Numbered from the stretch's first letter, positions 37,335 through 46,719 are shown. The stretch is 64,000 nucleotides of DNA from Algoriphagus aquimarinus (GCF_900112005.1 NZ_FOKK01000012.1:1-64000); one strand, 5' to 3'. A program made the numbers and translations. Notes: a model not told the origin generated them from the letters alone.

Positions 37335-38309
37335 ATGAAACCAGACCTTAAAAAAATACAAGTTCCCATAGAAAACGAGATGGTTCAATTTGAACTAAAA
37401 TTTCGAGACTCTATGAAAAGTAAGGTCAAGCTTCTCGACCACATTACTAATTACATTGTCAAGCGCAAAGGCAAGCAGATGCGCCCCATGTTTGTTTTCT
37501 TGACAGCAGGTGTTTGCGGCAGTATCAATGATTCAACGCACAGAGGCGCCGCACTTATAGAATTGCTACACACAGCTACGCTCGTTCATGATGATGTAGT
37601 CGATGATGCCAACTACCGTCGAGGGTTTTTCTCGATAAATGCACTTTGGAAGAATAAAATCGCTGTACTCGTTGGTGATTACCTTCTATCCCGTGGCTTG
37701 CTTCTAAGTGTGGATAACGGCGACTTTAAACTACTGAAAATCGTCTCTAATGCTGTGAAAGAGATGTCTGAGGGCGAACTGCTACAAATCGCCAAAGCAA
37801 GAAAACTCGACATCACGGAAGAAGTTTATTACGATATCATTCGACAAAAAACTGCCAGTTTATTAGCTTCCTGCTGTGCTGTAGGAGCATCTAGTACAGA
37901 AAGCAGTGAAGAAATAATTTCAAAAATGAGAGAATTTGGAGAGAAAGTAGGTATGGCTTTCCAGATCAAAGACGATCTTTTTGATTATGGCGAAGATGAA
38001 ATCGGCAAACCTGTTGGCATTGACATCAAAGAGAAGAAGATGACACTTCCTCTTATTTTTGCTTTGCAAAAAGCAGATTGGCTAGAGAAAAAGAAAATCA
38101 TTCATCTGATCCGAAATAGAAGCGAGGACAAAAAAGCTGTAAATCAAGTGATCAGCTTTGTGAAGAAAAGTGGGGGACTCGAATATGCTAAAACTATCAT
38201 GGACAGATATTACATGGAAGCGCTAGATATCCTAAAAACTTTCCCTGAATCAGACTACAAAACTTCCCTGGAAGGATTGGTGAGCTATACGATTGAAAGG
38301 AAGAAGTAG
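37335..38309 (+). CDS. ispB: Polyprenyl diphosphate synthase
   Basis: 324 residues. The first aspartate-rich motif HDDVVDDA (85-92) and the second, KDDLFDYGEDE near 212, bind the Mg-diphosphate substrates; KGKQMRP at 45-51 is the conserved basic site. It elongates farnesyl diphosphate with isopentenyl units to a long chain, probably for the menaquinone side chain. The product length cannot be read from sequence. It is a lone gene, convergent with the thr operon. Confidence 0.93.
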   Translation: MKPDLKKIQVPIENEMVQFELKFRDSMKSKVKLLDHITNYIVKRKGKQMRPMFVFLTAGVCGSINDSTHRGAALIELLHTATLVHDDVVDDANYRRGFFSINALWKNKIAVLVGDYLLSRGLLLSVDNGDFKLLKIVSNAVKEMSEGELLQIAKARKLDITEEVYYDIIRQKTASLLASCCAVGASSTESSEEIISKMREFGEKVGMAFQIKDDLFDYGEDEIGKPVGIDIKEKKMTLPLIFALQKADWLEKKKIIHLIRNRSEDKKAVNQVISFVKKSGGLEYAKTIMDRYYMEALDILKTFPESDYKTSLEGLVSYTIERKK

Positions 38310-38612
38310 GGTTTTTTCGTTATTTATGTGCAGATAGGTCCGTAATTAAAATCGCCTTGACATACGGGCTGGAAGACCGGTGACGGAAGTACCGGAATTG
38401 CTAGTGTTTATCAGCAAATAAGCCGCTTTTACTCTTTCTCAATGAATATATGCAGAAGGAGAATCATTTATTCTCATTCCCAATCATCCAAAACATATCC
38501 TAGTTAACCTTAAGTTAAATACCCGTGATAGTATCAAATGAAACTATCAACTTGGAGTTTTACACGGTAAGATCGAGCATATAAAAAGATGAATAAATTC
38601 TCTAGACATCTT
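38310..38612. other. 303-base intergenic region between convergent genes
   Basis: Between the prenyl synthase and thrC. It contains a GC-rich island at about 38365-38405 with a 5-bp CCGGT/ACCGG dyad, and a hairpin GAGAAT/ATTCTC (38459-38475) without a T run. There is no open frame of useful length. The last part may be the thrC terminator. Confidence 0.5.
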
Positions 38613-38614
38613 TT
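38582..38614 (-). terminator. Possible terminator of the thr operon
   Basis: On the minus strand AAAAGATG and CATCTTTT form an 8-bp stem with a 15-base loop, running into TTTTTAT. The stem overlaps the thrC stop codon. Confidence 0.45.
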
Positions 38615-39908
38615 AAAGTGACTTCAAATAAGCCTTAAACTCTTCAAAGTCATTTCCCAAAGCCTCCACTTTTTTCTTGCCATCCATAAAAGCCGCTAAT
38701 CTCTCTGGCAAAGTCAAGGTCAAATCCAGCGCCTTCTCTACAGTTTCTCTGAATTTCCCGGGATGTGCAGTCTCCAAAAACACTCCTTGATAGTCAGGAT
38801 TCTTGGCCATAAAATCTTTCAATCCCAAATACCCAACAGCCCCGTGCGGATCCATGGTATAGCCTTTATCCTTCACGGACTGCATCGCTTTCACAGTTTC
38901 TTCGTCTGAATAAAAACAGCCGGAAACCTGAGATTTCAACTCTTGGTCATCATTATCATACAGTGCTAGAAGTCTCGGAAAATTACTTGGATTCCCCACA
39001 TCCATGCTATTGCTTATAGTAGCAATGGAAGGCTTGGCAGCAAACAATCCACCTTGCAGGTAATCAGGCACGATCTTGTTGACATTCGTCGCAGCAACAA
39101 AATGAGCTATTGGTAAGCCCATTTTTTGAGCTAAAATACCTGCAGCAATGTTTCCAAAATTCCCTGACGGCACTGCGAAAGCTGCCTTTTTATCATTTTT
39201 AGGAAGTCTTGAAAAAGCGTAGAAATAATATAGACACTGAGGCATCCAACGTGCCACATTGATGGAATTGGCTGAGGTAAGCAATAGCTTCTTATTCAAC
39301 TCAACATCCAAAAATGCTTCTTTCACCATACGCTGGCAATCGTCAAAAACACCATCTACTTCAAGCGAAGTGATGTTTTGACCCAAGGTTGTGAACTGCT
39401 TTTCTTGAAGCTCACTTACTTTGCCTTTCGGAAAAAGTATAATCACTTCCACACCATCTACACCCAAAAAACCATTTGCTACAGCACTTCCTGTATCACC
39501 AGAAGTCGCTACCAGTACACGAACTTTACGATCGGATTTCTCCATCAGCATACTCATCAATTTAGAACAAAAACGTGCCCCAAAATCCTTGAATGCCAAG
39601 GTTGGTCCATGAAAAAGCTCCAAGCTGTAGACATCCTCTTCCACCTTTACCAGTGGCGCATCGAAAGTCAGCGTATGGTCTACCAGTTCTTTAATTTGCT
39701 CTTGACTCAGAGCAGTGGAAAATAAGGCTCCAATTACTTCATATCCTATTTCCTGAAAAGTCATCTCTGGAAACTTATCCAAAAGCTCCTTGGACAAAAC
39801 AGGAATTTCCTCTGGCATATAAAGCCCTTGATCTGGGGCTAAGCCTTTGATTACTGCCTCGGCAAGATCTACCTGATGGCCAGGATTATTTGTGCTATAA
39901 AACTTCAT
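38613..39908 (-). CDS. thrC: Threonine synthase
   Basis: 431 residues from ATG 39908 (MKFYSTNNPGHQVDLAEAVIKGLAPDQGLYMPE). A longer frame from 40013 would run well into thrB and is not conserved. The PLP-binding region FHGPTLAFKDFGARF (lysine near 110), the ATSGDTGSAVANGFLG loop, the SGNFGNIAAGILA loop and the C-terminal TAHPGKF are present. It converts O-phosphohomoserine to threonine. Last of thrA-thrB-thrC, with a four-base gap from thrB. Confidence 0.96.
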   Translation of the reverse strand: MKFYSTNNPGHQVDLAEAVIKGLAPDQGLYMPEEIPVLSKELLDKFPEMTFQEIGYEVIGALFSTALSQEQIKELVDHTLTFDAPLVKVEEDVYSLELFHGPTLAFKDFGARFCSKLMSMLMEKSDRKVRVLVATSGDTGSAVANGFLGVDGVEVIILFPKGKVSELQEKQFTTLGQNITSLEVDGVFDDCQRMVKEAFLDVELNKKLLLTSANSINVARWMPQCLYYFYAFSRLPKNDKKAAFAVPSGNFGNIAAGILAQKMGLPIAHFVAATNVNKIVPDYLQGGLFAAKPSIATISNSMDVGNPSNFPRLLALYDNDDQELKSQVSGCFYSDEETVKAMQSVKDKGYTMDPHGAVGYLGLKDFMAKNPDYQGVFLETAHPGKFRETVEKALDLTLTLPERLAAFMDGKKKVEALGNDFEEFKAYLKSL

Positions 39909-39912
39909 AAGC

Positions 39913-40851
39913 TTATTTTTCTTCGATGACGTAAGCGCCTCGTGTATTGATTTCAGAGAAATACACATCCACCCCCAAACCAATTTTTGAAAACATTTCT
40001 TTACCTGCTTCACCTACAGCTTCAGCTGTTTCTTTTCCCCTAGAAAGGGCGAAAAGCGTGGGACCTGAACCAGAAATCCCCATACCCAATGCGCCAGCCG
40101 CCTTCAAAGCTTCTCTTACTTCGTAAAACCCTGGAAGCAAAACTGCACGGTAAGGCTCAGCAATAACATCCCGAAGTGATCTGGAAATCAATTCAAAATC
40201 ACTTTCATAAAGCCCAGCTATCAAGCCAGCGACATTTCCAGACTGGATCGTCGCATGCTTCATTGGAATCTGATCTCTAAGCACCGACCTAGAATCTGCC
40301 GTTTTCAACTCATAATGAGGGTGTAATAACGTGCAATAAAGACCATTAGGTACCGGAAGTTTGATTACATCCAAGGGATGATAGTCTCTTACCAAAACAA
40401 AGCCTCCCAGTAAACTTGGGGCTACATTGTCTGCATGACCAGCTCCACAAGCTACTTTCTCAGCAGCTATCGCAAAAGGCAACAAATCTTTTTTCTCAAA
40501 TGGATCGCCCAAAAGTCTGTTTGCGGCAGCTAATGCCGCAACAGCACTTGCTGCACTTGAACCCATTCCCGAACCCAAAGGAAGACCTTTGGTCAGGTAA
40601 ATATTCATCCCAACGTTGGAATCTAATTCATCCAGCATTGCCTGAATGGCAACAGCACAGGTATTTTTCTCAGCTTCAAGAGGAAGTTTCCCGCCGTCTC
40701 CTTCTATAGAAACGACAACTAATCCAGGCTCATCTTTCAGAACCAGCTCTACAGTATCGCCCATTGCATCAATCGCGAATCCAAGGATATCAAATCCACA
40801 GGACACATTCGCGACAGTTGCCGGGGCATAAGCTTTGACAGAGCTCAACAT
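39913..40851 (-). CDS. thrB: Homoserine kinase
   Basis: 312 residues, a GHMP kinase. The ATP-binding motif PLGSGMGSSAASAVAA lies near 90, the N-terminus VKAYAPATVANVSCGFDILG fits ThrB and the C-terminal ALGMGISGSGPTLFAL is the third GHMP motif. It phosphorylates homoserine for the next enzyme. The ATG shares one base with the thrA stop (TAATG), so the pair is translationally coupled. Confidence 0.97.
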   Translation of the reverse strand: MLSSVKAYAPATVANVSCGFDILGFAIDAMGDTVELVLKDEPGLVVVSIEGDGGKLPLEAEKNTCAVAIQAMLDELDSNVGMNIYLTKGLPLGSGMGSSAASAVAALAAANRLLGDPFEKKDLLPFAIAAEKVACGAGHADNVAPSLLGGFVLVRDYHPLDVIKLPVPNGLYCTLLHPHYELKTADSRSVLRDQIPMKHATIQSGNVAGLIAGLYESDFELISRSLRDVIAEPYRAVLLPGFYEVREALKAAGALGMGISGSGPTLFALSRGKETAEAVGEAGKEMFSKIGLGVDVYFSEINTRGAYVIEEK

Positions 40852-43301
40852 TATTCTCTAGTATAGTTACCGATACGAATCACATCTGCAAATACACCTG
40901 CTGCAGTTACATCTGCACCAGCACCAGGACCTCTGATGATCATAGGTCTATCACGATATCTTTCCGTAGTCAGAAGAATCATGTTATCACTACCTCCCAA
41001 ACCACTGAATGGATGTGCAAGAGGAAGTGAATTCAAGCCAACTTTAGCTTTACCATTCTCCAACGTCGCCATGAAGCGTAATTTCTCGCCTTTAGCTTCA
41101 GCAGTTTTCAGCATTTCAGCAAAGTCTATATCGTGAGTTCTCAGCACTTCAAAAAACTCAGGAACCGAACCTAAATCCTGGCAATCCTCAGGAACCATGC
41201 TTTGGATCTCTATAGAATCAAATTCCAAATCTTGCTCAGCCTCACGACCCAAAATCAGAATTTTTCTCGCCACATCCATGCCACTCAAATCATCTCTTGG
41301 ATCTGGTTCGGTAAAGCCCAATTCCTTAGCTTTTTTCACGACCTCTGAGAAAGGATCTCCTTTTTCTAATTCGGAGAAAATATAATTCATGGAGCCAGAA
41401 AGTACCGCTTCTATACGGATTACTTTGTCTCCACTTAGCATCAAATCTTGTAAGGTATTGATCACCGGAAGACCTGCCGCCACATTGGTTTCGTAAAGGA
41501 ATTTCACTCCACGTTTTTTAGCCAACTTCTTCAATGCTCTATACTGCTCCATAGAGCCTGAATTGGCTTTTTTATTAGGCGTAACAATCGCAACCTTCGC
41601 TTCTAGAATTTTAGTGTACAATTCTGCCACATCCTGACTTGCAGTACAATCCACAAATACAGAATTGGAGAAATTCATCTCTTCCATAGTTTTGATGAAT
41701 TTGCTGAGGTCAGTTTTGGTGTCCGACTCGGTCAGTTCATATGGATTGGATAGGTCAAAGCCATCCTCATGGAAAGCCATGTATCGGCTATTTGCCATTC
41801 CGTGAATCTGGATGTCCAGCTCATTTTCTCCACGCAATTTCTGCTGCTGATTGGTAATCATTTTAATCAATGCCTGCCCAATCAAACCAACTCCCACTAA
41901 GAACACGTGAAGCACTTTGTTTTCTGAAAGGAAAAATGCCTCATGAAGCGCATTCAGAGCTTTCTGCAGGTCTGGCTGAGGAATAACCGCTGAAATATTT
42001 AATTCCGAGCTTCCTTGCGCAATAGCACCTACGTTAATGTTATTTCTTCCCAATGCACGAAACATTCGTCCTGAAGCTCCCGGGTTATGCTTCATATTTT
42101 CACCTACTACAGCTACAGTAGCCAAGTCATGCAACAAGATTACTTCGTCCATTTCACCAGACTTGATTTCGTAGAAAAACTCCTTTTCCACTGCCTCCTT
42201 AGCCAGATAAGACTCATGAGTTTTGATCGCCAAACAAAGGCTGTGCTCTGAAGAAGCCTGAGAAATCAATAGAATATTAACTCTTGCTTCTGCCAATGCT
42301 TTGAATACACGACTTGTACCAACTACAGAATCCAGCATTCCTGCTCCTTGCACAGTGACAATCGAAACATTTTGAATAGAGCTAATTCCTTTGATCAACG
42401 CTCCAGGACTTACTTCTCCATTGATTAGCGTACCTGGATTTTCTGGTTCAAAAGTGTTTTTAATATAAATCGGGATGCTTTTGCGCATCGCAGGTTGCAT
42501 GGTGGCTGGGAAAATTACTTTTGCCCCGAAATGCGAAAGCTCCATCGCCTCGTTGTAGCTCAACTGAGGAATAGTGAAAGCAGTATAAACCAACTTTGGA
42601 TCTGAAGTTAGTACACCAGAAACATCTGTCCAGATTTCAAGATTTTCTGCATCCAAAGCTGCCGCAAAAATAGCCGCAGTATAATCTGATCCAGATCTTC
42701 CAAGCGTGGTAGTCTCTCCTTTGGCAGTAGAAGCAATGAATCCTGTGATCACTTTGATCCCATCATGCTTCGCAAAATAATTTTTGATAGCTGTATTAGT
42801 AACTTCGAAATCAACTTTGGCCTGACCAAATCGATCATTAGTACGAATCACCTCACGGGCATCGAGAAACTGAGTTTTGAAACCATGTCCCTGCATAGAC
42901 TCAGCGAGGATAAATGCCGCCAGTCTTTCTCCGAAACTCGCCACATAATCAAGCGTGCGGGGAGAATTTTCTTTGATCAGGTAGATACCATGAAAAAGGT
43001 CTTCAAGTTCTTTGAACCTAACTTTCACGAAAGTCATCACAGTTGACTGGCTCTGCACTGAAATCAGTTGACGTACGATTGTCAAGTGCTTTTCTTCAAG
43101 AGTTTGAAGCACTTCACGATACGCCTCATCCCCTTCTCTAGCTAGCTGAGCAATCTTCAACAAACTCTCCGTGACTCCACCAAAAGCCGAAAAAACAATC
43201 GCTACTTCATGCTCTTTGAGTTTATTCTTAATTATGGAGAAAACTCGCTGTATATTTTCTGGGTTCGCTACGGATGAGCCACCGAACTTGATGATTTTCA
43301 T
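40851..43301 (-). CDS. thrA: Bifunctional aspartokinase I / homoserine dehydrogenase I
   Basis: 816 residues. The kinase domain begins with KFGGSSVANPENIQRV and carries TTLGRSGSDYTAAIFAAAL near 210. Two ACT segments (about 310-450) give threonine feedback in the family. The dehydrogenase (about 460-816) begins with the NAD(P) motif VFLVGVGLIGQALI and contains VTPNKKANSG and the homoserine-site GSMNYIFSELEKGDPF. It makes aspartyl phosphate and homoserine; aspartate-semialdehyde dehydrogenase must be elsewhere. First gene of the operon, behind a long leader with foldable elements. Confidence 0.97.
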   Translation of the reverse strand: MKIIKFGGSSVANPENIQRVFSIIKNKLKEHEVAIVFSAFGGVTESLLKIAQLAREGDEAYREVLQTLEEKHLTIVRQLISVQSQSTVMTFVKVRFKELEDLFHGIYLIKENSPRTLDYVASFGERLAAFILAESMQGHGFKTQFLDAREVIRTNDRFGQAKVDFEVTNTAIKNYFAKHDGIKVITGFIASTAKGETTTLGRSGSDYTAAIFAAALDAENLEIWTDVSGVLTSDPKLVYTAFTIPQLSYNEAMELSHFGAKVIFPATMQPAMRKSIPIYIKNTFEPENPGTLINGEVSPGALIKGISSIQNVSIVTVQGAGMLDSVVGTSRVFKALAEARVNILLISQASSEHSLCLAIKTHESYLAKEAVEKEFFYEIKSGEMDEVILLHDLATVAVVGENMKHNPGASGRMFRALGRNNINVGAIAQGSSELNISAVIPQPDLQKALNALHEAFFLSENKVLHVFLVGVGLIGQALIKMITNQQQKLRGENELDIQIHGMANSRYMAFHEDGFDLSNPYELTESDTKTDLSKFIKTMEEMNFSNSVFVDCTASQDVAELYTKILEAKVAIVTPNKKANSGSMEQYRALKKLAKKRGVKFLYETNVAAGLPVINTLQDLMLSGDKVIRIEAVLSGSMNYIFSELEKGDPFSEVVKKAKELGFTEPDPRDDLSGMDVARKILILGREAEQDLEFDSIEIQSMVPEDCQDLGSVPEFFEVLRTHDIDFAEMLKTAEAKGEKLRFMATLENGKAKVGLNSLPLAHPFSGLGGSDNMILLTTERYRDRPMIIRGPGAGADVTAAGVFADVIRIGNYTRE

Positions 43302-43721
43302 AAACTATTACTGAGAATTAATTACTGGGAAATTAATATAGGCCTATTAAAAGGCCACGGGGGCGGGTACTTTATAAATTGCGACGGGATCAACCCGTAA
43401 TCGTGGTACCCATCCATGTCGTCATAGAAAAAATGGTGCAGGCTCTCGCTTCCATTGCTGGAAGTACATTTAGGTCGGACGAGATTTTTACTGCAAATAC
43501 CATAACTGGACAATTGACAGGACAATCTTACTGCCAAAATTTCTATTAGCCAAACAATCCATTAGAGTTTTTTGAAAAAAACCGAAACTCTGTTAGAAAT
43601 ACCTCAACAATTTCACCAAAAACTGAGAATTGAGTATAATCATTGTCCATCTCCTCAAAAGACAAAATTGAATTTGGAATCAAATCCCTTAAATTAGGTA
43701 AGCATCTAAACACTTAAACTA
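43302..43721. other. 420-base region between thrA and the META-domain gene
   Basis: It holds the divergent promoters of the thr operon and the META-domain lipoprotein gene. The part nearest thrA (43341-43484) is richer in GC and folds into several stems, entered separately. The remainder toward 43721 is AT-rich without clear structure. Confidence 0.6.
43341..43484 (-). promoter_or_regulatory. Candidate structured leader RNA of the thr operon
   Basis: Read toward thrA, the RNA could form these elements in order. TCTCG/CGAGA (43480-43484 with 43444-43448) encloses the hairpin CTTCC/GGAAG (43460-43464 with 43449-43453). Next comes an outer 6-bp stem GGGTAC/GTACCC (43406-43411 with 43365-43370) around the hairpin ACGGG/CCCGT (43384-43398). 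Last is the hairpin GGCCT/AGGCC (43341-43356). The final hairpin has only a weak TATATTAATTT tail. The stems and unusual GC content suggest a cis-regulatory RNA. I do not recognise a known riboswitch class, and no Thr- or Ile-rich leader peptide is evident. Confidence 0.45.
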
Positions 43722-44144
43722 ATGAGAGTTCTGAAAACCCTATCAGCTGCATTAATACTTTTGCTTTTCGTTAGCTGCGGAAGCTCAAAGTCAATAAATC
43801 CCCTGAACCTATTGACTGGAAATAGCTGGGCCCTTTCCTCAATTATGGGACATGGACTTGATATGAATCAATTCGTTGGAGGCATCCCTTCTCTAAGTTT
43901 TCTGGACGGAGGTAAACTCGCAGGATTCTCTGGCTGCAATAATTTCTCGGGCAATTTCTTGCTGGAAGGCACAGGAATTCAGCTTGACCCAGGAGCAATG
44001 ACAAAAAAGATGTGCCCTGGTTCAGGAGAACAGGATTTCATTTCTACTTTGAGCAAAGTCGGGGAACTGAAAGTAGGAAAAGACAAACTCATCCTACTCG
44101 ATGGTACCACCGAGTTGATGAGTTTTGTCCCGAAGAAAAATTAA
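43722..44144 (+). CDS. META domain lipoprotein (HslJ-like)
   Basis: 140 residues. The signal (MRVLKTLSAALILLLFVSC) ends in a lipobox, so the mature protein is lipid-anchored. One META domain fills the rest: NSWALSSIMG, SFLDGGKLAGFSGCNNFSGNFL and MTKKMCPGSGEQDFISTLSKV are typical, including the FSGCNNFSG core and the Cys in TKKMC. The E. coli relative HslJ is heat-inducible and affects novobiocin resistance. It is convergent with the GreA-like gene. Confidence 0.88.
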   Translation: MRVLKTLSAALILLLFVSCGSSKSINPLNLLTGNSWALSSIMGHGLDMNQFVGGIPSLSFLDGGKLAGFSGCNNFSGNFLLEGTGIQLDPGAMTKKMCPGSGEQDFISTLSKVGELKVGKDKLILLDGTTELMSFVPKKN

Positions 44145-44151
44145 GTAGTGG

Positions 44152-44607
44152 TTATTGTAATTCTGTAATCGTGATAGATTTTCCTCGGAAATCTATTTGA
44201 TCATCTTTTTTATGCCCCACCAAAATTTCGCCAAGAGGAGAATTTTTGCTTAGCATAAATAGCTTTTGACCATCTACAGTTACTTGTCCCAAGCTGATTG
44301 ATATCAAATATTTATCTGCTCCAACTTGAACCAAGCTACCTTCCTGAACAGTGGGAGACGGTTCCTTGATAGCCTGAAATCTACACAGTTCATCAAATTC
44401 AAAATTCGCTTGCTTGAGTTGATTCTCCACTGTCATGAGATCACGAGACATCGTTTCTCTGCCCGTCTCAAACTTATCTCCGGCACTGCTTTTAGTATCC
44501 TCTAAAATCCCATCATTGATCGCCTTTCGTTCGGTCTTCAATAGATTGATTTTCTCTTTTACCTGCGCGATCGCAGTCTGGTAAATTTTTTCTTTAAACG
44601 TATTCAT
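44152..44607 (-). CDS. GreA/GreB-like protein
   Basis: 151 residues. The N-terminal part is a charged helical hairpin (KEKIYQTAIAQVKEKINLLKTERKAINDG, then SSAGDKFETGRETMSRDL), as in the coiled coil of Gre factors. The C-terminal NSPLGEILVGHKKDDQIDF resembles the Gre C-terminal domain (SPxGxxLxGxxxGD). Whether it acts on RNA polymerase is not known; similar short Bacteroidota proteins are sometimes misnamed 3-oxoacyl-ACP synthase. It is the last gene of a three-gene operon, with a six-base gap. Confidence 0.75.
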   Translation of the reverse strand: MNTFKEKIYQTAIAQVKEKINLLKTERKAINDGILEDTKSSAGDKFETGRETMSRDLMTVENQLKQANFEFDELCRFQAIKEPSPTVQEGSLVQVGADKYLISISLGQVTVDGQKLFMLSKNSPLGEILVGHKKDDQIDFRGKSITITELQ

Positions 44608-44613
44608 AAATTA

Positions 44614-45072
44614 TCAAGAGCAGCCGTCTTTTCGGCGAGTATCGATGATGTAAACAATTTTCCAGCCTTCGGCCATTTTTACTAATTGAAAGGAATTCAC
44701 GCCGCAATGGCTGAATTGGTCATTAAAATAGAACTCATAGGGCGTCCAGGCTGTAGCCATTGGCCCATCAATATTGATTTTGTAGTCGGTAATTCTCTCG
44801 TCAAGCTTTGCTTCCACAGGAAGATTACCTATTCCCTTGACGAAATCAGCAACTGAACCTGCTTTTACCTCTCCAGCTTCACCAGTGGTTTCGATAGTCT
44901 GCATGATAGCATTCTCTGAGAAAACAGCAGCAATCTGACCTGCATCTTTAGCTCTCATTCCGTCAAAAAGAGATTCGATTACAGCTTTCACCGCTTCTTC
45001 TTCAGTCTGAGAAAAAGCTGGAATTGCCAACATCAAGGCTAGTAACGACAGAAAAAGAGACTTCATTTTCAT
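44614..45072 (-). CDS. Secreted NTF2/SnoaL-like protein
   Basis: 152 residues with a signal peptide (MKMKSLFLSLLALMLAIPAFSQ). The rest matches the nuclear-transport-factor-2 cone fold: an N-terminal helix (EAVKAVIESLFDGMRAKDAGQIAAVFSENAIM), then strands DERITDYKINIDGPMATAWTPYEF and SFQLVKMAEGWKIVYIIDTR. The fold serves for binding or small-molecule catalysis, and no catalytic set is recognisable. It sits 16 bases after the SDR gene and six bases before the GreA-like gene. Confidence 0.8.
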   Translation of the reverse strand: MKMKSLFLSLLALMLAIPAFSQTEEEAVKAVIESLFDGMRAKDAGQIAAVFSENAIMQTIETTGEAGEVKAGSVADFVKGIGNLPVEAKLDERITDYKINIDGPMATAWTPYEFYFNDQFSHCGVNSFQLVKMAEGWKIVYIIDTRRKDGCS

Positions 45073-45088
45073 AAGATTAACTTATAAC

Positions 45089-45766
45089 TTAAACTTCACC
45101 ATAAAGTTTGAATGTCATATTTCGAAGTGCATGGGTATTGACAGCATAATGCATTGCTTCAGCAATTTCATCCGCACGAACCCATTTGCTGAAATCAGCA
45201 TCTGGCATAGATTCTCGGTTTGGAGGAGTGTCTATAATACTTGGCACAAATACATGTGATCTAATAGGGGTATTCTTGGTTTCTTCTCCCACTATTTCCG
45301 CAAGTGAAATGACCAATTTTTTACTCAAAGAATAGGCCAACGTTTCACTGGCATCTTCTATTTGCAAAGCAGGTCTAGCACCTACAAAAAGGAAAGTCCC
45401 TTTGCCTTGCTTTTTCATAACAGGCAAAAAGCCTTTTACTAAGTGGAATGCTGAGAAAAAATTCAATGTGAACATTTTCTCCAGATCAGCTTGACTTGTA
45501 TCGGCTATCCCGCCCATGGCAAATCCGCCGACTAAGAAAGCCAAGGCATCTACATCTCCATATTGCAAGTGATATTCTTTGATAAATTCACCAACTGCTT
45601 TTTCATCAGTCACATCCACTTCATACGAGTCATCAGCCTCTTCTACCTCAATGTTCTTTCCAGGATGAAGAAGAGCTATAATGTGATAACCTTCACGCTT
45701 GAACTTCTCAACAACTGCTGAACCCAAATTTCCTCCTGCGCCTGTGATAATGATATTTCTGCCCAT
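45089..45766 (-). CDS. Short-chain dehydrogenase/reductase
   Basis: 225 residues. The cofactor motif is ITGAGGNLGSAVV (TGxxxGxG variant) near the N-terminus, and the catalytic YSLSKK (YxxxK) lies near 145. The Ser of the catalytic triad is not in the usual LVGARPAL stretch, so activity is less certain. The substrate is unknown. First gene of an operon with the NTF2-like and GreA-like genes, diverging from mscS. Confidence 0.85.
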   Translation of the reverse strand: MGRNIIITGAGGNLGSAVVEKFKREGYHIIALLHPGKNIEVEEADDSYEVDVTDEKAVGEFIKEYHLQYGDVDALAFLVGGFAMGGIADTSQADLEKMFTLNFFSAFHLVKGFLPVMKKQGKGTFLFVGARPALQIEDASETLAYSLSKKLVISLAEIVGEETKNTPIRSHVFVPSIIDTPPNRESMPDADFSKWVRADEIAEAMHYAVNTHALRNMTFKLYGEV

Positions 45767-45825
45767 ACTACTCCGAAATTCTTTCTGATATTTGTTAAAA
45801 TTAGGCTTAATTTTTCAAAAACGAC

Positions 45826-46719
45826 ATGAATCAACTCAAAAGCATCATCAAGAGTCAGGAAAACAAGCGTAGAAGGAACTTCCTTTTTAAGCTTTGTTTA
45901 CTGATAATTCTGATCGTAGGTTTTGAATCAAACACCTGGCTCACACCTTTTTTTGAACGCTATGTAATATTAGCCAATGTGGTTCGTGCCTTGATTTTCC
46001 TTCTTAGTGGCAATCTTATCATCTCCCTGGCCAGGATCATTACGCTTCAGTTTTATCTCAAAAGGACGGAGGAATCTCGAGTGCAACCCAACTTCGTGAT
46101 TGGTATTGATCGCCTAGCTACTTTGCTAAATATGATCGTCATTTTGGTGACTTTCATGTTGCTTTTCGGTGTCGAACCATTAAAATTCCTTACCAGCATC
46201 ACCATAGTAGCTGCAGCAATTGCTTTGCTTACCAAAGAGTACATCACCAATATTGTGAATGGCTTGATCATCATGTTTTCGGATCAGTTAGAGATCGGGG
46301 ATAAGATTCTGATTGGAAAAAATGTAGGTTTTATTAGAGATATCACGCTGATCAATATGGTGCTGAAAAGTGAAACAGGTGAGATTATCATCGTTCCCAA
46401 CACGCTTGCTCTTACTTCTGAAGTGGTGAACTACTCCAAGAATAATTCTCATCAGATGATCTTTGATTCGGAACTACCTTTCTATTCAAAACTTCAATTG
46501 CATGAACTAGAAACTCAGCTCAATAACTCTTTATCTGAATTTTCAGAGCTTATCTACATAGAGGGAGCCCAATTGAATGTGATCGAGAGAAAGCCGGAAA
46601 GCATTATTGTCCGCTATCAATTTCCAATTAAGTCAGGCGAAAAGGCTACTGAAGTCAACGTGAGGAAAGTAATCAATCAAGAACTTATCAACTGGTCAAA
46701 TGAAACCCGAAAAGCCTAA
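45826..46719 (+). CDS. Small-conductance mechanosensitive channel (MscS family)
   Basis: 297 residues. Two or three hydrophobic helices precede the pore region, in which EPLKFLTSITIVAAAIALLTKEYITNIVNG is the TM3 equivalent; the beta domain follows with ISDQLEIGDKILIG-type residues (SDQLEIGDKI) and GEIIIVPNTLALTSEVVNY, the family signature IIPNxxxxxxxIxNY. The channel releases solutes at hypo-osmotic shock. The last 20 bases overlap the alkyltransferase-like gene. Confidence 0.93.
   Translation: MNQLKSIIKSQENKRRRNFLFKLCLLIILIVGFESNTWLTPFFERYVILANVVRALIFLLSGNLIISLARIITLQFYLKRTEESRVQPNFVIGIDRLATLLNMIVILVTFMLLFGVEPLKFLTSITIVAAAIALLTKEYITNIVNGLIIMFSDQLEIGDKILIGKNVGFIRDITLINMVLKSETGEIIIVPNTLALTSEVVNYSKNNSHQMIFDSELPFYSKLQLHELETQLNNSLSEFSELIYIEGAQLNVIERKPESIIVRYQFPIKSGEKATEVNVRKVINQELINWSNETRKA

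Noticed and set aside
38365..38405. Possible gene remnant (a short frame with TGWKTGDGSTGIASV)
   Set aside because: Too short to identify, with no matching frame on either side; kept only as an unexplained island.
43322..43537. A 71-codon reading frame on the minus strand inside the thr leader
   Set aside because: It has no Thr or Ile run, no clear family and an unusual composition (Cys, Trp, Pro). It is better explained as a chance frame across structured RNA.
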